Shown: positions 9,443 to 16,318 of the stretch, one piece after another
How the letters are laid out: every line of letters begins with the position of its first letter
How positions within the stretch are numbered: the first letter of the stretch is position 1
DNA from: Anaerolineales bacterium
GTDB lineage: Bacteria > Chloroflexota > Anaerolineae > Anaerolineales > UBA4823
Assembly (NCBI GenBank): GCA_016932955.1
Contig: JAFGBV010000280.1
Span: 1-16,318 of the forward strand
Direction of reading: 5' to 3'
Length of the DNA stretch: 16,318 nucleotides
Position numbers and translations under genes: made by a program
The notes under the pieces: model-generated
The model's database searches: none
The model's input: the letters and a program-made list of their open reading frames with translations, nothing else
Told to the model about the DNA's origin: nothing

Positions 9443-9973
9443 TTACGAGGGTGTGTCTTCTGACTGGTGCGCAGCCCCGGCGGAGTCGGCTGCCAGGGGG
9501 CGCAGCGCATCTTCCATGGTCAGGTTCTCACGACGCATGCCTGGGGCTGGTGTGCCGCAGAAGGGGCAGAGATTCCAGGGAAGCTCCATCGGCTTCCCGC
9601 ATTGGTGGCAGGCTTTTTTTAGCTTGGTGTGGCAGTTGGGGCAAACCACCCAGACATCTTTAATGCGCCGGCCGCATCCTGGGCAGAGGGGGCTTTCTTC
9701 AATAGATTGCAGAAGGGCTTCTTCTTCCAGAGTCTGTTGGTATTCCTCTTCGATCGTGCGCGTGGGACGCAAGATCAGGTAAACCACGATTCCAGGAAGG
9801 AATAGCAGTGCGACTACGCTCACTGCCAGGAAACGCGCCAGTGGATCACGGGCGCGGGCGCGGATATCCCGGTAGGTCCAGATGATCAGGCTGAACCACA
9901 GGGCAGCCAAAAAAGCCGCTCCCCAGGCAGATAAAAATAGGGCATAATTGCTGGTAGCAAGAGGTTCGATCAT
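9443..9973 (-). CDS. Membrane-anchored double zinc-ribbon protein, function unknown
   Basis: 176 residues. Two membrane helices at about 10-32 and 46-69 (joined by a short basic loop, TYRDIRARARDP) are followed by a charged helix (71-93). Then come four CxxC pairs: Cys97/100 with Cys111/114, and Cys122/125 with Cys136/139. This is the pattern of two zinc ribbons of the DZANK type. Residues 145-176 are a polar, probably disordered tail. ATG start with GGAG 9 nt upstream. The zinc ribbons probably lie in the cytoplasm, given the basic loop, but topology is not certain. It is transcribed divergently from radC and convergently with eno. No specific function is known for such proteins. Confidence 0.82.
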   Translation of the reverse strand: MIEPLATSNYALFLSAWGAAFLAALWFSLIIWTYRDIRARARDPLARFLAVSVVALLFLPGIVVYLILRPTRTIEEEYQQTLEEEALLQSIEESPLCPGCGRRIKDVWVVCPNCHTKLKKACHQCGKPMELPWNLCPFCGTPAPGMRRENLTMEDALRPLAADSAGAAHQSEDTPS

Positions 9974-9993
9974 GGTATACGGCTCCGTGGTGA

Positions 9994-10002
9994 ATTATAG
10001 CA
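9994..10002 (-). promoter_or_regulatory. Extended -10 promoter element of the zinc-ribbon gene
   Basis: TGCTATAAT on the minus strand is a consensus extended -10. A TTGGAG lies 15 bp upstream of the hexamer as a poor -35. The predicted start is near 9987, giving a short leader before the ATG at 9973. Confidence 0.55.
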
Positions 10003-10063
10003 TTTAATAGCTGTCTCCAATCTCATATTTCGCAGATGGATTGTGGGACGATCAGGAGGGCAT

Positions 10064-10765
10064 GTGAAACAAGGAGATGCAATCTATCGGATTATGGACC
10101 TGGCTGAGCAGGAACGCCCGCGCGAGCGCTTGCAGCGTTTGGGGCCCCAGGCGCTAACCAATGCCGAACTGCTGGCGATCTTGCTGCGCACGGGGGTGCC
10201 TGGTGAGAATGCCGTACAGGTGGGGCAGCGGCTGCTGCAGGTTTTTGGTGGGCTGGCGGGTTTACACCGCGCACCTTTCGATACGGTTTGTGAGCAGCAT
10301 GGGCTGGGAGAGGCCAAGGCATCGCAGATCAAGGCTGCCATTGAGCTAGGCCGCCGCCTTTCGCTCGAATCACCGGAAGAGCGCCCCGTTATTCATTCTC
10401 CCCAGGATGCTGCGGCATTGGTGCAGTATGAGATGAGTGCTCTCGAACAAGAGGAACTACGCGTGATCCTGCTGGACACGCGCAACCGGGTATTGGATAT
10501 TTCCACGGTGTATCGCGGGTCGGTGAATTCGACGCAGGCCAGGGTGGGGGAACTGTTCAAGCCAGCCATCCGGCGTAATGCAGCCAACCTGATCGTCGTG
10601 CATAACCATCCCAGTGGCGACCCCACGCCCAGCCCAGATGATGTGGCGATCACGCGTGCCATCGTCCAGGCCGGTAAGCTGCTGGATGTGGATGTCCTGG
10701 ATCACTTGGTGATAGGGAGCGGGAGGTTTGTTTCTCTTAAGGAGAGGGGATTAGGATTTTCCTAA
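10064..10765 (+). CDS. radC: RadC family JAMM-domain protein
   Basis: RadC/UPF0758 family, named for an old DNA-repair association that has not held up well; the biochemical role is unsettled. 233 residues. The N-terminal helical region has [25 protein letters not shown] and a helix-hairpin-helix-like [20 protein letters not shown]. The C-terminal JAB/MPN metal-binding domain has the upstream Glu in [11 protein letters not shown] and the JAMM signature [14 protein letters not shown]. All metal-binding positions are present. I place the start at GTG 10064, which has AGGAGGG 3 nt upstream; an in-frame GTG at 10043 has no ribosome site. Its stop overlaps the stop of the convergent acylphosphatase gene by 3-4 bases. 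Confidence 0.93.
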   Translation: MKQGDAIYRIMDLAEQERPRERLQRLGPQALTNAELLAILLRTGVPGENAVQVGQRLLQVFGGLAGLHRAPFDTVCEQHGLGEAKASQIKAAIELGRRLSLESPEERPVIHSPQDAAALVQYEMSALEQEELRVILLDTRNRVLDISTVYRGSVNSTQARVGELFKPAIRRNAANLIVVHNHPSGDPTPSPDDVAITRAIVQAGKLLDVDVLDHLVIGSGRFVSLKERGLGFS

Positions 10766-11076
10766 CCGGTAGAGCGCACCCAAAAGGATGAGAACTCGCC
10801 TGTACCGGGCAGCCATTCGTAATCCACATCGTCCACCCGTGCTGCGGGTGGGCCCTGGCGAAGGGCATCGAGCAGGATCTTTAATTCATATTCAGTTCCC
10901 TCAGCCATCACTTCCACGGTGCCTTGCCAGCGATTGCGCACCCAGCCTTTGACGCCAATGCGCTGTGCTTGCTCGGAAACGAAGTAGCGAAAGCTAACTC
11001 CCTGCACGCGCCCAGAGACGACCGCATGCAGGCGGGTGTTGTTTTCGTCTGGGATCGTTTTACCTGTTTCCATCAT
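10762..11076 (-). CDS. acyP: Acylphosphatase
   Basis: Small cytosolic enzyme that hydrolyses acyl phosphates such as acetyl or carbamoyl phosphate. 104 residues from the chosen start. The signature [12 protein letters not shown] carries the phosphate-binding Arg30, and [13 protein letters not shown] carries the catalytic Asn48. ATG at 11076 has GGAG 9 nt upstream, inside the end of the preceding gene, and starts 1 nt after its stop codon. An in-frame ATG at 11091 would add 5 residues and overlap that gene, but has no ribosome site. It is the last gene of the five-gene rseP operon. It meets radC tail to tail with overlapping stop codons, so no room is left for a terminator between them. Confidence 0.94.
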   Translation of the reverse strand: MMETGKTIPDENNTRLHAVVSGRVQGVSFRYFVSEQAQRIGVKGWVRNRWQGTVEVMAEGTEYELKILLDALRQGPPAARVDDVDYEWLPGTGEFSSFWVRSTG

Positions 11077-11077
11077 A

Positions 11078-12286
11078 TCAGGTAGCTCCATTCTGGGATA
11101 CGCGCTGCTTGCGCCGCGGACCAGCGAGCATCATCAGTAAGGGGATTAGCAGCAACACACCCGATAGGATCAACCAGGGGGAAATGTTTTCAAGCGCCAC
11201 GAGCAGCACATCTTCGTTGAGCGCTTCTCGCCGCCACATCTTCTCCAATTGGGAAAGAGAGCTTCCCAGGGCCACCAGGGGGCCCCGCTCGCAACCCAGT
11301 CCCTGGGCGTAACTATCCATTAGCGAGCGCATTCCGGCTGCACCGTATTGTGTGTGCAGGTACCGCACGAATGAATCGGACTCGGCATAAGCAAGATACA
11401 CATTGGCATCCTGGGGAAAGCGCTGGCAGAGCGACTCGAGGGGAATGAGGGTGCCCTTTTCTGTGGCTTTGATCAAGATCGTGTAATAGTCGGGGTTGGC
11501 TGTTCTTTCGTTAGCTGAAGCCAGCCCCTCCTTGAACCAGGTGGGAAGGGATTCATAAGCCTCACCAATGCTTTGATACATGAGTATATGCATCAGTTCA
11601 TGAGGAATGCGGGTTTCTGCCTGACTGCGCTGGTCGGGGCCGTTGGGCAAGGAAACCATGATCAGACTTAGATCCGGATCGGCATGCCCGGCAACCCAAG
11701 AGAGGCCGCCCAGGTGCATGGCAGACTGCAATTCCTGCCCGGAGGCATAGATGTAAATATTAACCAAATCAGGCTCTGCCAGCGAAGTGATCAGGGTGTG
11801 CGAACGCTCCAGGCCAGAACGGGCGGCGTTCAACACCATTTGTCCTAGCGCAGTGTCACTGTCATACCAATGAACGCGGAAAGGGGCTTGTTCCAGCATC
11901 TGCCACTCGAAGCGATTATCCTCATAGAAAAAAATCTGCGGGGTTGTGAGGTACGGATCTCCATTTGTTGGTGTGATGCGATACCAGTATTCCACCCAGG
12001 AGAAGGCGCGCAGCGGTTGGTCGGTGAGGTCCAAGGTGTAGCTTGCCTGAGCCTGATCGATCGTGGCCAAACCGATGATGGTGTCGGTTTGGCCCTGGCC
12101 TTGAACGAAGACCTCTACTGCTGTAAAAGGGTTATCCGAGGAAAAAAGCAGGGTGAAGGTGACCTGGCCTCCAAAGGTGTAATCTGGCGGCGGGCTGTCA
12201 GTCTGATTTTGGGCCGCAGCGCGGCTGGATTGTACGACGGTTAAGAAGAAGGCAGTGAGCAGCAGCAGGATTGGCCAGTGGCGCAT
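11078..12286 (-). CDS. Secreted or membrane-anchored gluzincin-type peptidase (Peptidase_MA-like)
   Basis: 402 residues. An N-terminal signal peptide (hydrophobic residues about 5-18, ending near SRAAAQ) precedes a beta-rich region (about 35-125) that may be an Ig-like domain. The metallopeptidase domain follows: HELMH at 229-233 supplies two zinc-binding His and the catalytic Glu230, and Glu253 in WFKEGLA is a good third ligand, the gluzincin pattern. Residues about 365-387 form a membrane helix with a basic tail (GPRRKQR) inside, so the catalytic part faces outward. ATG start 1 nt after the AEC permease stop, with AGGAG about 6 nt upstream. The substrate is unknown. The family matches what I know as Peptidase_MA domains, which are common in Chloroflexota. 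Confidence 0.85.
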   Translation of the reverse strand: MRHWPILLLLTAFFLTVVQSSRAAAQNQTDSPPPDYTFGGQVTFTLLFSSDNPFTAVEVFVQGQGQTDTIIGLATIDQAQASYTLDLTDQPLRAFSWVEYWYRITPTNGDPYLTTPQIFFYEDNRFEWQMLEQAPFRVHWYDSDTALGQMVLNAARSGLERSHTLITSLAEPDLVNIYIYASGQELQSAMHLGGLSWVAGHADPDLSLIMVSLPNGPDQRSQAETRIPHELMHILMYQSIGEAYESLPTWFKEGLASANERTANPDYYTILIKATEKGTLIPLESLCQRFPQDANVYLAYAESDSFVRYLHTQYGAAGMRSLMDSYAQGLGCERGPLVALGSSLSQLEKMWRREALNEDVLLVALENISPWLILSGVLLLIPLLMMLAGPRRKQRVSQNGAT

Positions 12287-12287
12287 T

Positions 12288-13199
12288 TCAGGCTCCTAAA
12301 AGGGCCAACAAAGGTGTGAGCGTGAATGGACTGAGCAAGGTGGTCACAAATACGACTGTGGTCACAAAGGAGGGATGGGTGTCGAACTCGGTGGCCAGGA
12401 CGGTTGTAAGCACGGCAGTTGGCATGGATGCTTGTAAAACTGTGGCCTGGTAGGCTGCTCCCTGGAAATTAAACCAGCGGATCACGATCAATGCCAGAAT
12501 AGGGGCGACCAATAAACGGATCGCGCTGGCTGCAATCAGAGGAACAGGCTTGCCATCCCAGCGGATACGGGTTAGTTGCAATCCCAGGAGGATGAGCATG
12601 GTGGGGATAGCGGCATTGCCCAGTAATTCAACCGTGCGGTTGAGGGGCAAAGGGAGTTCCCAACCGACCTGGTTGAAGATCAATCCCAAGAAGACAGCAT
12701 AGCTCGCCGGGAAACGCACCAGGCCTTTCAAGGATTGCCCCAGGCTGGCTTTTCCAGAGGAGGCGATCACAACACCGAGGGTGTAGGTGAACATGGAAAT
12801 GAGTGCGAAGAACAACGCGCCATAAGCCAGGGCGTTTTCACCAAAGGCAAACTGCACGAGGGGCATCCCATAATTGCCAGAATTGATAAAAAGTGTGCTG
12901 ACTAAAAGAGCAGCCAGCATGGAGCGTTCTAGGTGTAAAGCTTTTCCAACTCCCCATGTGATCAAGCCCAATACGATGATCATGATGGTAATAAAACTGA
13001 ACAGGCGCAGGATATCGCCAGCGCCAAGCTTGCTATGAACGAGAAGGTTGAAGACTAAGCAAGGACTGAAAACATAGAAGGTGACCTGTGAAAGCAGGCG
13101 TGGTTCGATCTTCAGGAGTTTACCGATCAGGAAACCGATCCCAGCAATTAAGATGATGGGAAATATGTTGTTTAAGAAGATGCTGGCGAGCTGGGTCAA
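12288..13199 (-). CDS. AEC-family transporter (auxin efflux carrier-like permease)
   Basis: 303 residues, mostly hydrophobic, with about 8-10 membrane helices, as in the bacterial AEC (membrane transport protein) family, whose characterised members move malate, malonate or other carboxylates. The first helix is FLNNIFPIILIAGIGFLIGKL. The family's typical mid-protein pattern of Asn, Gly and Pro residues in helices is present (STLFINSGNYGMPLV, then the C-terminal half after NQVGWELP). Start TTG at 13199 overlaps the HEAT gene stop by 4 nt (TTGA); no ATG gives a reasonable N-terminus. The Glu codons at the end of the HEAT gene (GAGGAAGAA) provide its ribosome site. Substrate cannot be predicted. 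Confidence 0.9.
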   Translation of the reverse strand: MTQLASIFLNNIFPIILIAGIGFLIGKLLKIEPRLLSQVTFYVFSPCLVFNLLVHSKLGAGDILRLFSFITIMIIVLGLITWGVGKALHLERSMLAALLVSTLFINSGNYGMPLVQFAFGENALAYGALFFALISMFTYTLGVVIASSGKASLGQSLKGLVRFPASYAVFLGLIFNQVGWELPLPLNRTVELLGNAAIPTMLILLGLQLTRIRWDGKPVPLIAASAIRLLVAPILALIVIRWFNFQGAAYQATVLQASMPTAVLTTVLATEFDTHPSFVTTVVFVTTLLSPFTLTPLLALLGA

Positions 13200-14239
13200 T
13201 CCAATTCTTCCTCTTCGTTGTCTTCAGGTTCGTCGCCAAACTCTTCCTCTTCTTCGATGTAGACTAAGTCTTCTTCATCCAATTCATTGGTTTCTTCGAG
13301 GTCGAAGATGTTGAAGGATTGTCCATTTTCGGTGAAAGACAGGTTGTCGAGTGCTGCTTCGAGCAGATCGGCTTCGTCATCATCTTCGCTTTGTTCCAGC
13401 ATCTGCTCCAAACGGGGGCGAACTCCCTCTCCGCCGATCTGTGAGAGTGACCAGATTGCAGCCATGCGCACATCAGCATCATCATCCTTGAGCATCTCAT
13501 AAAGCTTGGAACGGGCCGCAGCAATCTCCAACTCGCCTGCTGCGCTGGCAGCCTCTGCGCGCACAACTGGGCGTAAATGATCAAGATAGGCCAGCACCTG
13601 CGGCTTCCACTGCGCATTAGCTGAGCGCCCCATCGCTATTATCGCCGATACCAGCCATTCGGTTTCTCCACTCTTGCAGGCTTCGTCGATCAACGCGTCC
13701 AGCTCGAGGCGCGAGGAAAACCCGAAGGCTTCCAATGCCCTGCGCCGTACAAAAGGCAGATCATGCCCATTGAGCACACGCAAAAGGCATTCTTCTACCG
13801 CGTGGCAGGTGGCAGCGGGCAACTCATCCACCTCGCCCTGATAAATGAAGGTACCCAAAACCGCTGCAGCAGCGGCACGCGCCTCACTATCGGGATCATG
13901 CTCCGACATTTCCATAAAAATGGGAGCATAAGCCGGGTTTTCATAATCGCTGAGCAGTTGAACTGCCAGGGTGCGCACGCGACCATCTACATCTTCCAAG
14001 CCTATTTGCCCCACAGCCTCAAATCCCAGGAAAAGATTATCCTCTCCCAGTTCCTGCAGATCTTGCAAGATCGACTGGCGCCGCTGCAAGGCAACTCGCG
14101 GCCAGGTATTCGCCAGCAGTTTGACTTCATCGGCAACGAGATCCGTCAGGCGGTACAGATACCTGGGGTGGAATGGTGTGGCATCATCCAGTATGGCATC
14201 GAGTAGTTTTTGAAAGGGGATTTCGGATGGATTTTTCAT
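13196..14239 (-). CDS. HEAT-repeat protein with acidic C-terminal tail
   Basis: 347 residues. The central part (about 80-300) is made of paired helices of HEAT/PBS-lyase type, for example DGRVRTLAVQLLSDYEN, DSEARAAAAAVLGTF, PFVRRRALEAFGFSS, PVVRAEAASAAGEL and ADVRMAAIWSLSQIGG. Such scaffolds usually mediate protein-protein contacts. The last 45 or so residues are extremely acidic (runs of Glu and Asp), probably disordered. I choose ATG at 14239, with AGGAAG 6 nt upstream; a TTG at 14263 would add 8 residues but overlaps rseP and lacks a ribosome site. It starts 10 nt after rseP stops and overlaps the AEC gene by 4 nt. No catalytic motif is seen and no specific function is known. Confidence 0.87.
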   Translation of the reverse strand: MKNPSEIPFQKLLDAILDDATPFHPRYLYRLTDLVADEVKLLANTWPRVALQRRQSILQDLQELGEDNLFLGFEAVGQIGLEDVDGRVRTLAVQLLSDYENPAYAPIFMEMSEHDPDSEARAAAAAVLGTFIYQGEVDELPAATCHAVEECLLRVLNGHDLPFVRRRALEAFGFSSRLELDALIDEACKSGETEWLVSAIIAMGRSANAQWKPQVLAYLDHLRPVVRAEAASAAGELEIAAARSKLYEMLKDDDADVRMAAIWSLSQIGGEGVRPRLEQMLEQSEDDDEADLLEAALDNLSFTENGQSFNIFDLEETNELDEEDLVYIEEEEEFGDEPEDNEEEELD

Positions 14240-14249
14240 TATATTCTTC

Positions 14250-15317
14250 CTAAGGGTTGGCAATGGGGTTGATAAAATCCTGTAGATTGATATAGATGAG
14301 CAACAAGATCAGGATCGCGAACCCAACCAGGTTCACCCATGCCTCGTATTGAGGTGGAATACGGCGGCGAATGATGATCTCGGGCAAGGCGAAGAGAATG
14401 CGTCCGCCATCCAGGGCAGGGAAGGGCAGTAGATTGAGCAGACCCAAAGACACTGCGATGTTCGTGATAAAGCCCATCACATTCACGATGGATGGAATTC
14501 CGGCAATTGGCTCACTTTCGCGCGCCTCTTCATAAAGATCTAGCATGCCCTTGAGACCAACCACGCGGCCATCCTCGGCATTGGTCTCCCCTCTGATAAG
14601 CTGACCCACAAAACTGAGCAGGGCGCGGCTGTGTTCATAGGTGGCCACTACGCCATAAGGGAGCGCCACCAGCGGGTTAATGGGGTTGGTTGGATTGCCC
14701 ATGATGATCCCAATTGCCCCCTCTTCGGGAGGCGGCGATACGCGAGGCACCAGAGAAACCTGCCCTTCCTGGGTCTCGCGCTGAATGACGATGGTGATCT
14801 CTTTCCCAAGGTTAGTGGTGACCACCTGCGACAGCTCATCTGTGCTGTTGATCTCCTCATCGTTCACACGTAAGATCAGATCGCCAACCTGCAGTCCAGC
14901 CAGATCTGCTGGTGAGTCAGGGGCTATTCCCTTGATTTCGACCTTGGTCAGGTCTGGCATGCCGATCATGGTGATAATAACGGTATAGAGAATGACTGCC
15001 ACAAGCAGGTTCATAAAAGAACCTGCCAGAAGAACAGCAATGCGTTTCCAGGGATTTGCAGCAGCGAATGAGCCAGGAATAGTGGGGTCGTTTTCACCTT
15101 TGAGGCGCACATACCCCCCAAAGGGAAGCCAGTTTAGCGTAAATTTCGTTCCTAATGCCTCGAACAAGGTGAGAGCACGTGGGGGGAAGCCAATGCCAAA
15201 TTCTTCAACATCGATTTTGAGCAAGCGGGCGACGAGAAAATGCCCTAGCTCATGCACGATGATCAGAAAGGCTAAAACAGCAACGAACTCAAGGATGCTT
15301 AGAATATTGATCGACAT
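14250..15317 (-). CDS. rseP: Site-2 intramembrane zinc protease RseP
   Basis: Membrane metalloprotease of the S2P family, which cuts transmembrane segments of anti-sigma factors or remnant signal peptides. 355 residues. HELGH at 22-26 in the first helix supplies two zinc ligands and the catalytic Glu. NLLPFPALDGG near the C-terminus supplies the third ligand, Asp303. The GFPPR/LPFGGYVRLKGE segment typical of the family follows the first helix. One PDZ domain lies at about residues 125-200 (IKGIAPDSPADLAGLQVGDLILRVNDEEI). Four or so membrane helices. ATG start with AGAAGGA 3 nt upstream. First gene of the five-gene operon ending with acyP. No dxr, cdsA or uppS neighbour, unlike many bacteria. 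Its target here is unknown. Confidence 0.95.
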   Translation of the reverse strand: MSINILSILEFVAVLAFLIIVHELGHFLVARLLKIDVEEFGIGFPPRALTLFEALGTKFTLNWLPFGGYVRLKGENDPTIPGSFAAANPWKRIAVLLAGSFMNLLVAVILYTVIITMIGMPDLTKVEIKGIAPDSPADLAGLQVGDLILRVNDEEINSTDELSQVVTTNLGKEITIVIQRETQEGQVSLVPRVSPPPEEGAIGIIMGNPTNPINPLVALPYGVVATYEHSRALLSFVGQLIRGETNAEDGRVVGLKGMLDLYEEARESEPIAGIPSIVNVMGFITNIAVSLGLLNLLPFPALDGGRILFALPEIIIRRRIPPQYEAWVNLVGFAILILLLIYINLQDFINPIANP

Positions 15318-15335
15318 ATTTCCTTCTAACAGTAG

Positions 15336-15389
15336 ATACGCACATCTTATATCTGGATTTCAACGTGGATGCGCGTTGAGATTGCGTAT
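15336..15389 (-). other. Potential folded leader RNA of rseP
   Basis: Within the predicted rseP leader, ATACGCA-ATCT on the transcript (15389-15379) can pair with AGAT-G-TGCGTAT (15347-15336), an 11-bp stem with one bulge. A CAACG/CGTTG hairpin (15378-15374 with 15365-15361) sits inside next to it. No known riboswitch or leader family is recognised. It may be chance. Confidence 0.3.
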
Positions 15390-15399
15390 GGATGCAAAG

Positions 15400-15427
15400 A
15401 TTATATCCTGTCCTGGGTGAATCATCC
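15400..15427 (-). promoter_or_regulatory. Promoter of the rseP operon
   Basis: A perfect -10 TATAAT (15405-15400) on the minus strand, with TGGATG 17 bp upstream as a weak -35. The predicted start is near 15393, giving a leader of about 75 nt. It lies in the 139-bp gap between mvaD and rseP, where no terminator for mvaD is obvious. Confidence 0.55.
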
Positions 15428-15456
15428 AGAAACGTGCTTTAGGATTTGATGAGAGG

Positions 15457-16318
15457 CTATTCCAGGCGTGCGGCGCCCCCCGGGCGGGCAACCAGCACCT
15501 GCGTGACAGCCGGGATTTGGCGCAGGCGTTGCGCAACTTCATCATACTGGCTGGCAAGTGTGAGCACATGCACATTGGGGCCGGCATCGATGGTGTAACA
15601 TACCTGTAGGCCTTCTTCACGCCAGGCCTCTACGGCGTGCATGATTTGGATCGTGGCTGGCTGCCAGTAAAGGATGGGCGGGTTGGAGCTCATCATGACT
15701 GCATGCATCAGGTTGGAGTCCTGCTCGATCACCTCAACCAGGGCGGAGAAGTCACGCTCCAGGATGGCGCGGCGGCAGAGATCGAGGCGGCGCGGCGTAT
15801 CAGCCACGCGGGCTGCTTGCAAGGGGCTGCTGGCAGCCCGGGCATGCCCCTGGGTAGAGCCGGTCTTTTTGTGTGCTTGCGAAACAACGGCGATACAGTC
15901 GACCAGGTCCCAATGGTCTGCCGGGGCAAGGGTGAAAGCATACGAATCTTCATCGCGCTGCCCGGCCTGCCATTCCACGAAGCCACCCGGGATGGAGCGG
16001 CAGGCGGAGCCAGAGCCGATACGCGCCAGGCGTGAGAGCTGCGCTTCTGTCAGCGCAAGCCCAGCCGCAACACTGGCTGCCAGGGCAAGCGCGGCAAAGG
16101 CGGAAGCGGAGGATGCAATGCCCGCCCCCATGGGGAAGTTATTCACGCTTTCAACCTGGGCGGGCAGGCGCAGCCCGGAGATCTCACGCACCGTGTGTAA
16201 GATATCCTGCACACGTGCCAGCGCCGGCCCGGTGGTGATTTGACCGTTGATCGAGAGGCTGTCGCTTTCTACTGCATCCGTGAATGTTACCCGCATGCGC
16301 GTATAGAGCCCCTCCAGG
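15457..16318 (-). CDS. mvaD: Mevalonate-pathway decarboxylase, MvaD type (5' end cut by window edge)
   Basis: GHMP-superfamily decarboxylase of the mevalonate route to isopentenyl units: either diphosphomevalonate decarboxylase or the phosphomevalonate decarboxylase described from Roseiflexus. 286 codons are visible. The frame is open to the edge and reads EGLYTRMRVTF before Met at 16296, so that ATG is internal and about 30-50 N-terminal residues are missing. The GHMP loop is PMGAGIASSASAFAAL. The family signature SRLARIGSGSACRSIPGG contains the catalytic Ser/Arg region, and TIDAGPNVHVL contains the expected catalytic Asp. The catalytic Lys region lies in the missing part. The visible motifs do not tell which of the two substrates is used. 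It precedes rseP by 139 bp, which contain a new promoter. Confidence 0.9.
   Translation of the reverse strand, partial: LEGLYTRMRVTFTDAVESDSLSINGQITTGPALARVQDILHTVREISGLRLPAQVESVNNFPMGAGIASSASAFAALALAASVAAGLALTEAQLSRLARIGSGSACRSIPGGFVEWQAGQRDEDSYAFTLAPADHWDLVDCIAVVSQAHKKTGSTQGHARAASSPLQAARVADTPRRLDLCRRAILERDFSALVEVIEQDSNLMHAVMMSSNPPILYWQPATIQIMHAVEAWREEGLQVCYTIDAGPNVHVLTLASQYDEVAQRLRQIPAVTQVLVARPGGAARLE

Noticed and set aside
9443..9480. Terminator for the zinc-ribbon gene inside the 9363-9432 element
   Set aside because: Small hairpins can be drawn, but the minus strand carries A-runs rather than a T-run after them.
10043..10063. Longer radC start at GTG 10043
   Set aside because: No ribosome site precedes it, whereas GTG 10064 has AGGAGGG immediately upstream.
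13763..14206. 147-codon plus-strand open frame inside the HEAT-repeat gene
   Set aside because: Antisense shadow of a gene with clear repeats and good coupling to both neighbours.

Overview
The window looks like chromosomal DNA of a Chloroflexota bacterium, probably of the Anaerolineae. This is inferred from the protein style: an enolase with a WQSTD loop, a mevalonate-type decarboxylase, an orphan Roadblock/LC7 protein, a Peptidase_MA-like protein and a membrane zinc-ribbon protein. Base composition is moderate and even. I see no insertion sequence, phage gene, CRISPR array, tRNA or rRNA. Almost all genes are housekeeping or small accessory genes.

Left part (1-5660, all minus strand). A surface-anchored protein of unknown role (4920-5660), peptidyl-tRNA hydrolase (pth) and the transcription-repair coupling factor Mfd form a compact operon, echoing the widespread pth-mfd pairing. 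Downstream of it, a FadR-type GntR regulator (1-691, cut by the left edge) has its own promoter. A 17-bp site only one base away from the enterobacterial FadR operator lies just after the predicted transcription start. The DNA-binding helix and parts of the acyl-CoA-binding domain closely match E. coli FadR. This is the most striking observation here: a complete-looking autoregulatory FadR circuit outside the group where FadR is classically described.

Middle part (5782-10765). A Roadblock/LC7 protein is transcribed divergently from the surface-protein operon; a perfect 15-bp palindrome lies between them. Then come CTP synthase (pyrG) and enolase (eno) on the plus strand. A strong intrinsic terminator sits immediately before pyrG, a second follows it, and a perfect 18-bp palindrome lies in the eno leader. 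Beyond eno is a 70-bp intergenic repeat-like element with inverted ends, then a minus-strand membrane zinc-ribbon protein and, divergent from it, radC.

Right part (10762-16318, all minus strand). Five genes are packed end to end with 1-10 nt gaps or 4-nt overlaps: rseP (site-2 protease), a HEAT-repeat protein with a very acidic tail, an AEC-family permease, a secreted/membrane-anchored gluzincin-like peptidase and an acylphosphatase. A good -10 promoter and a potentially folded leader precede rseP. Upstream lies a mevalonate-pathway decarboxylase (mvaD type), cut by the right edge. Intergenic stretches are all under 300 bases and are described individually.
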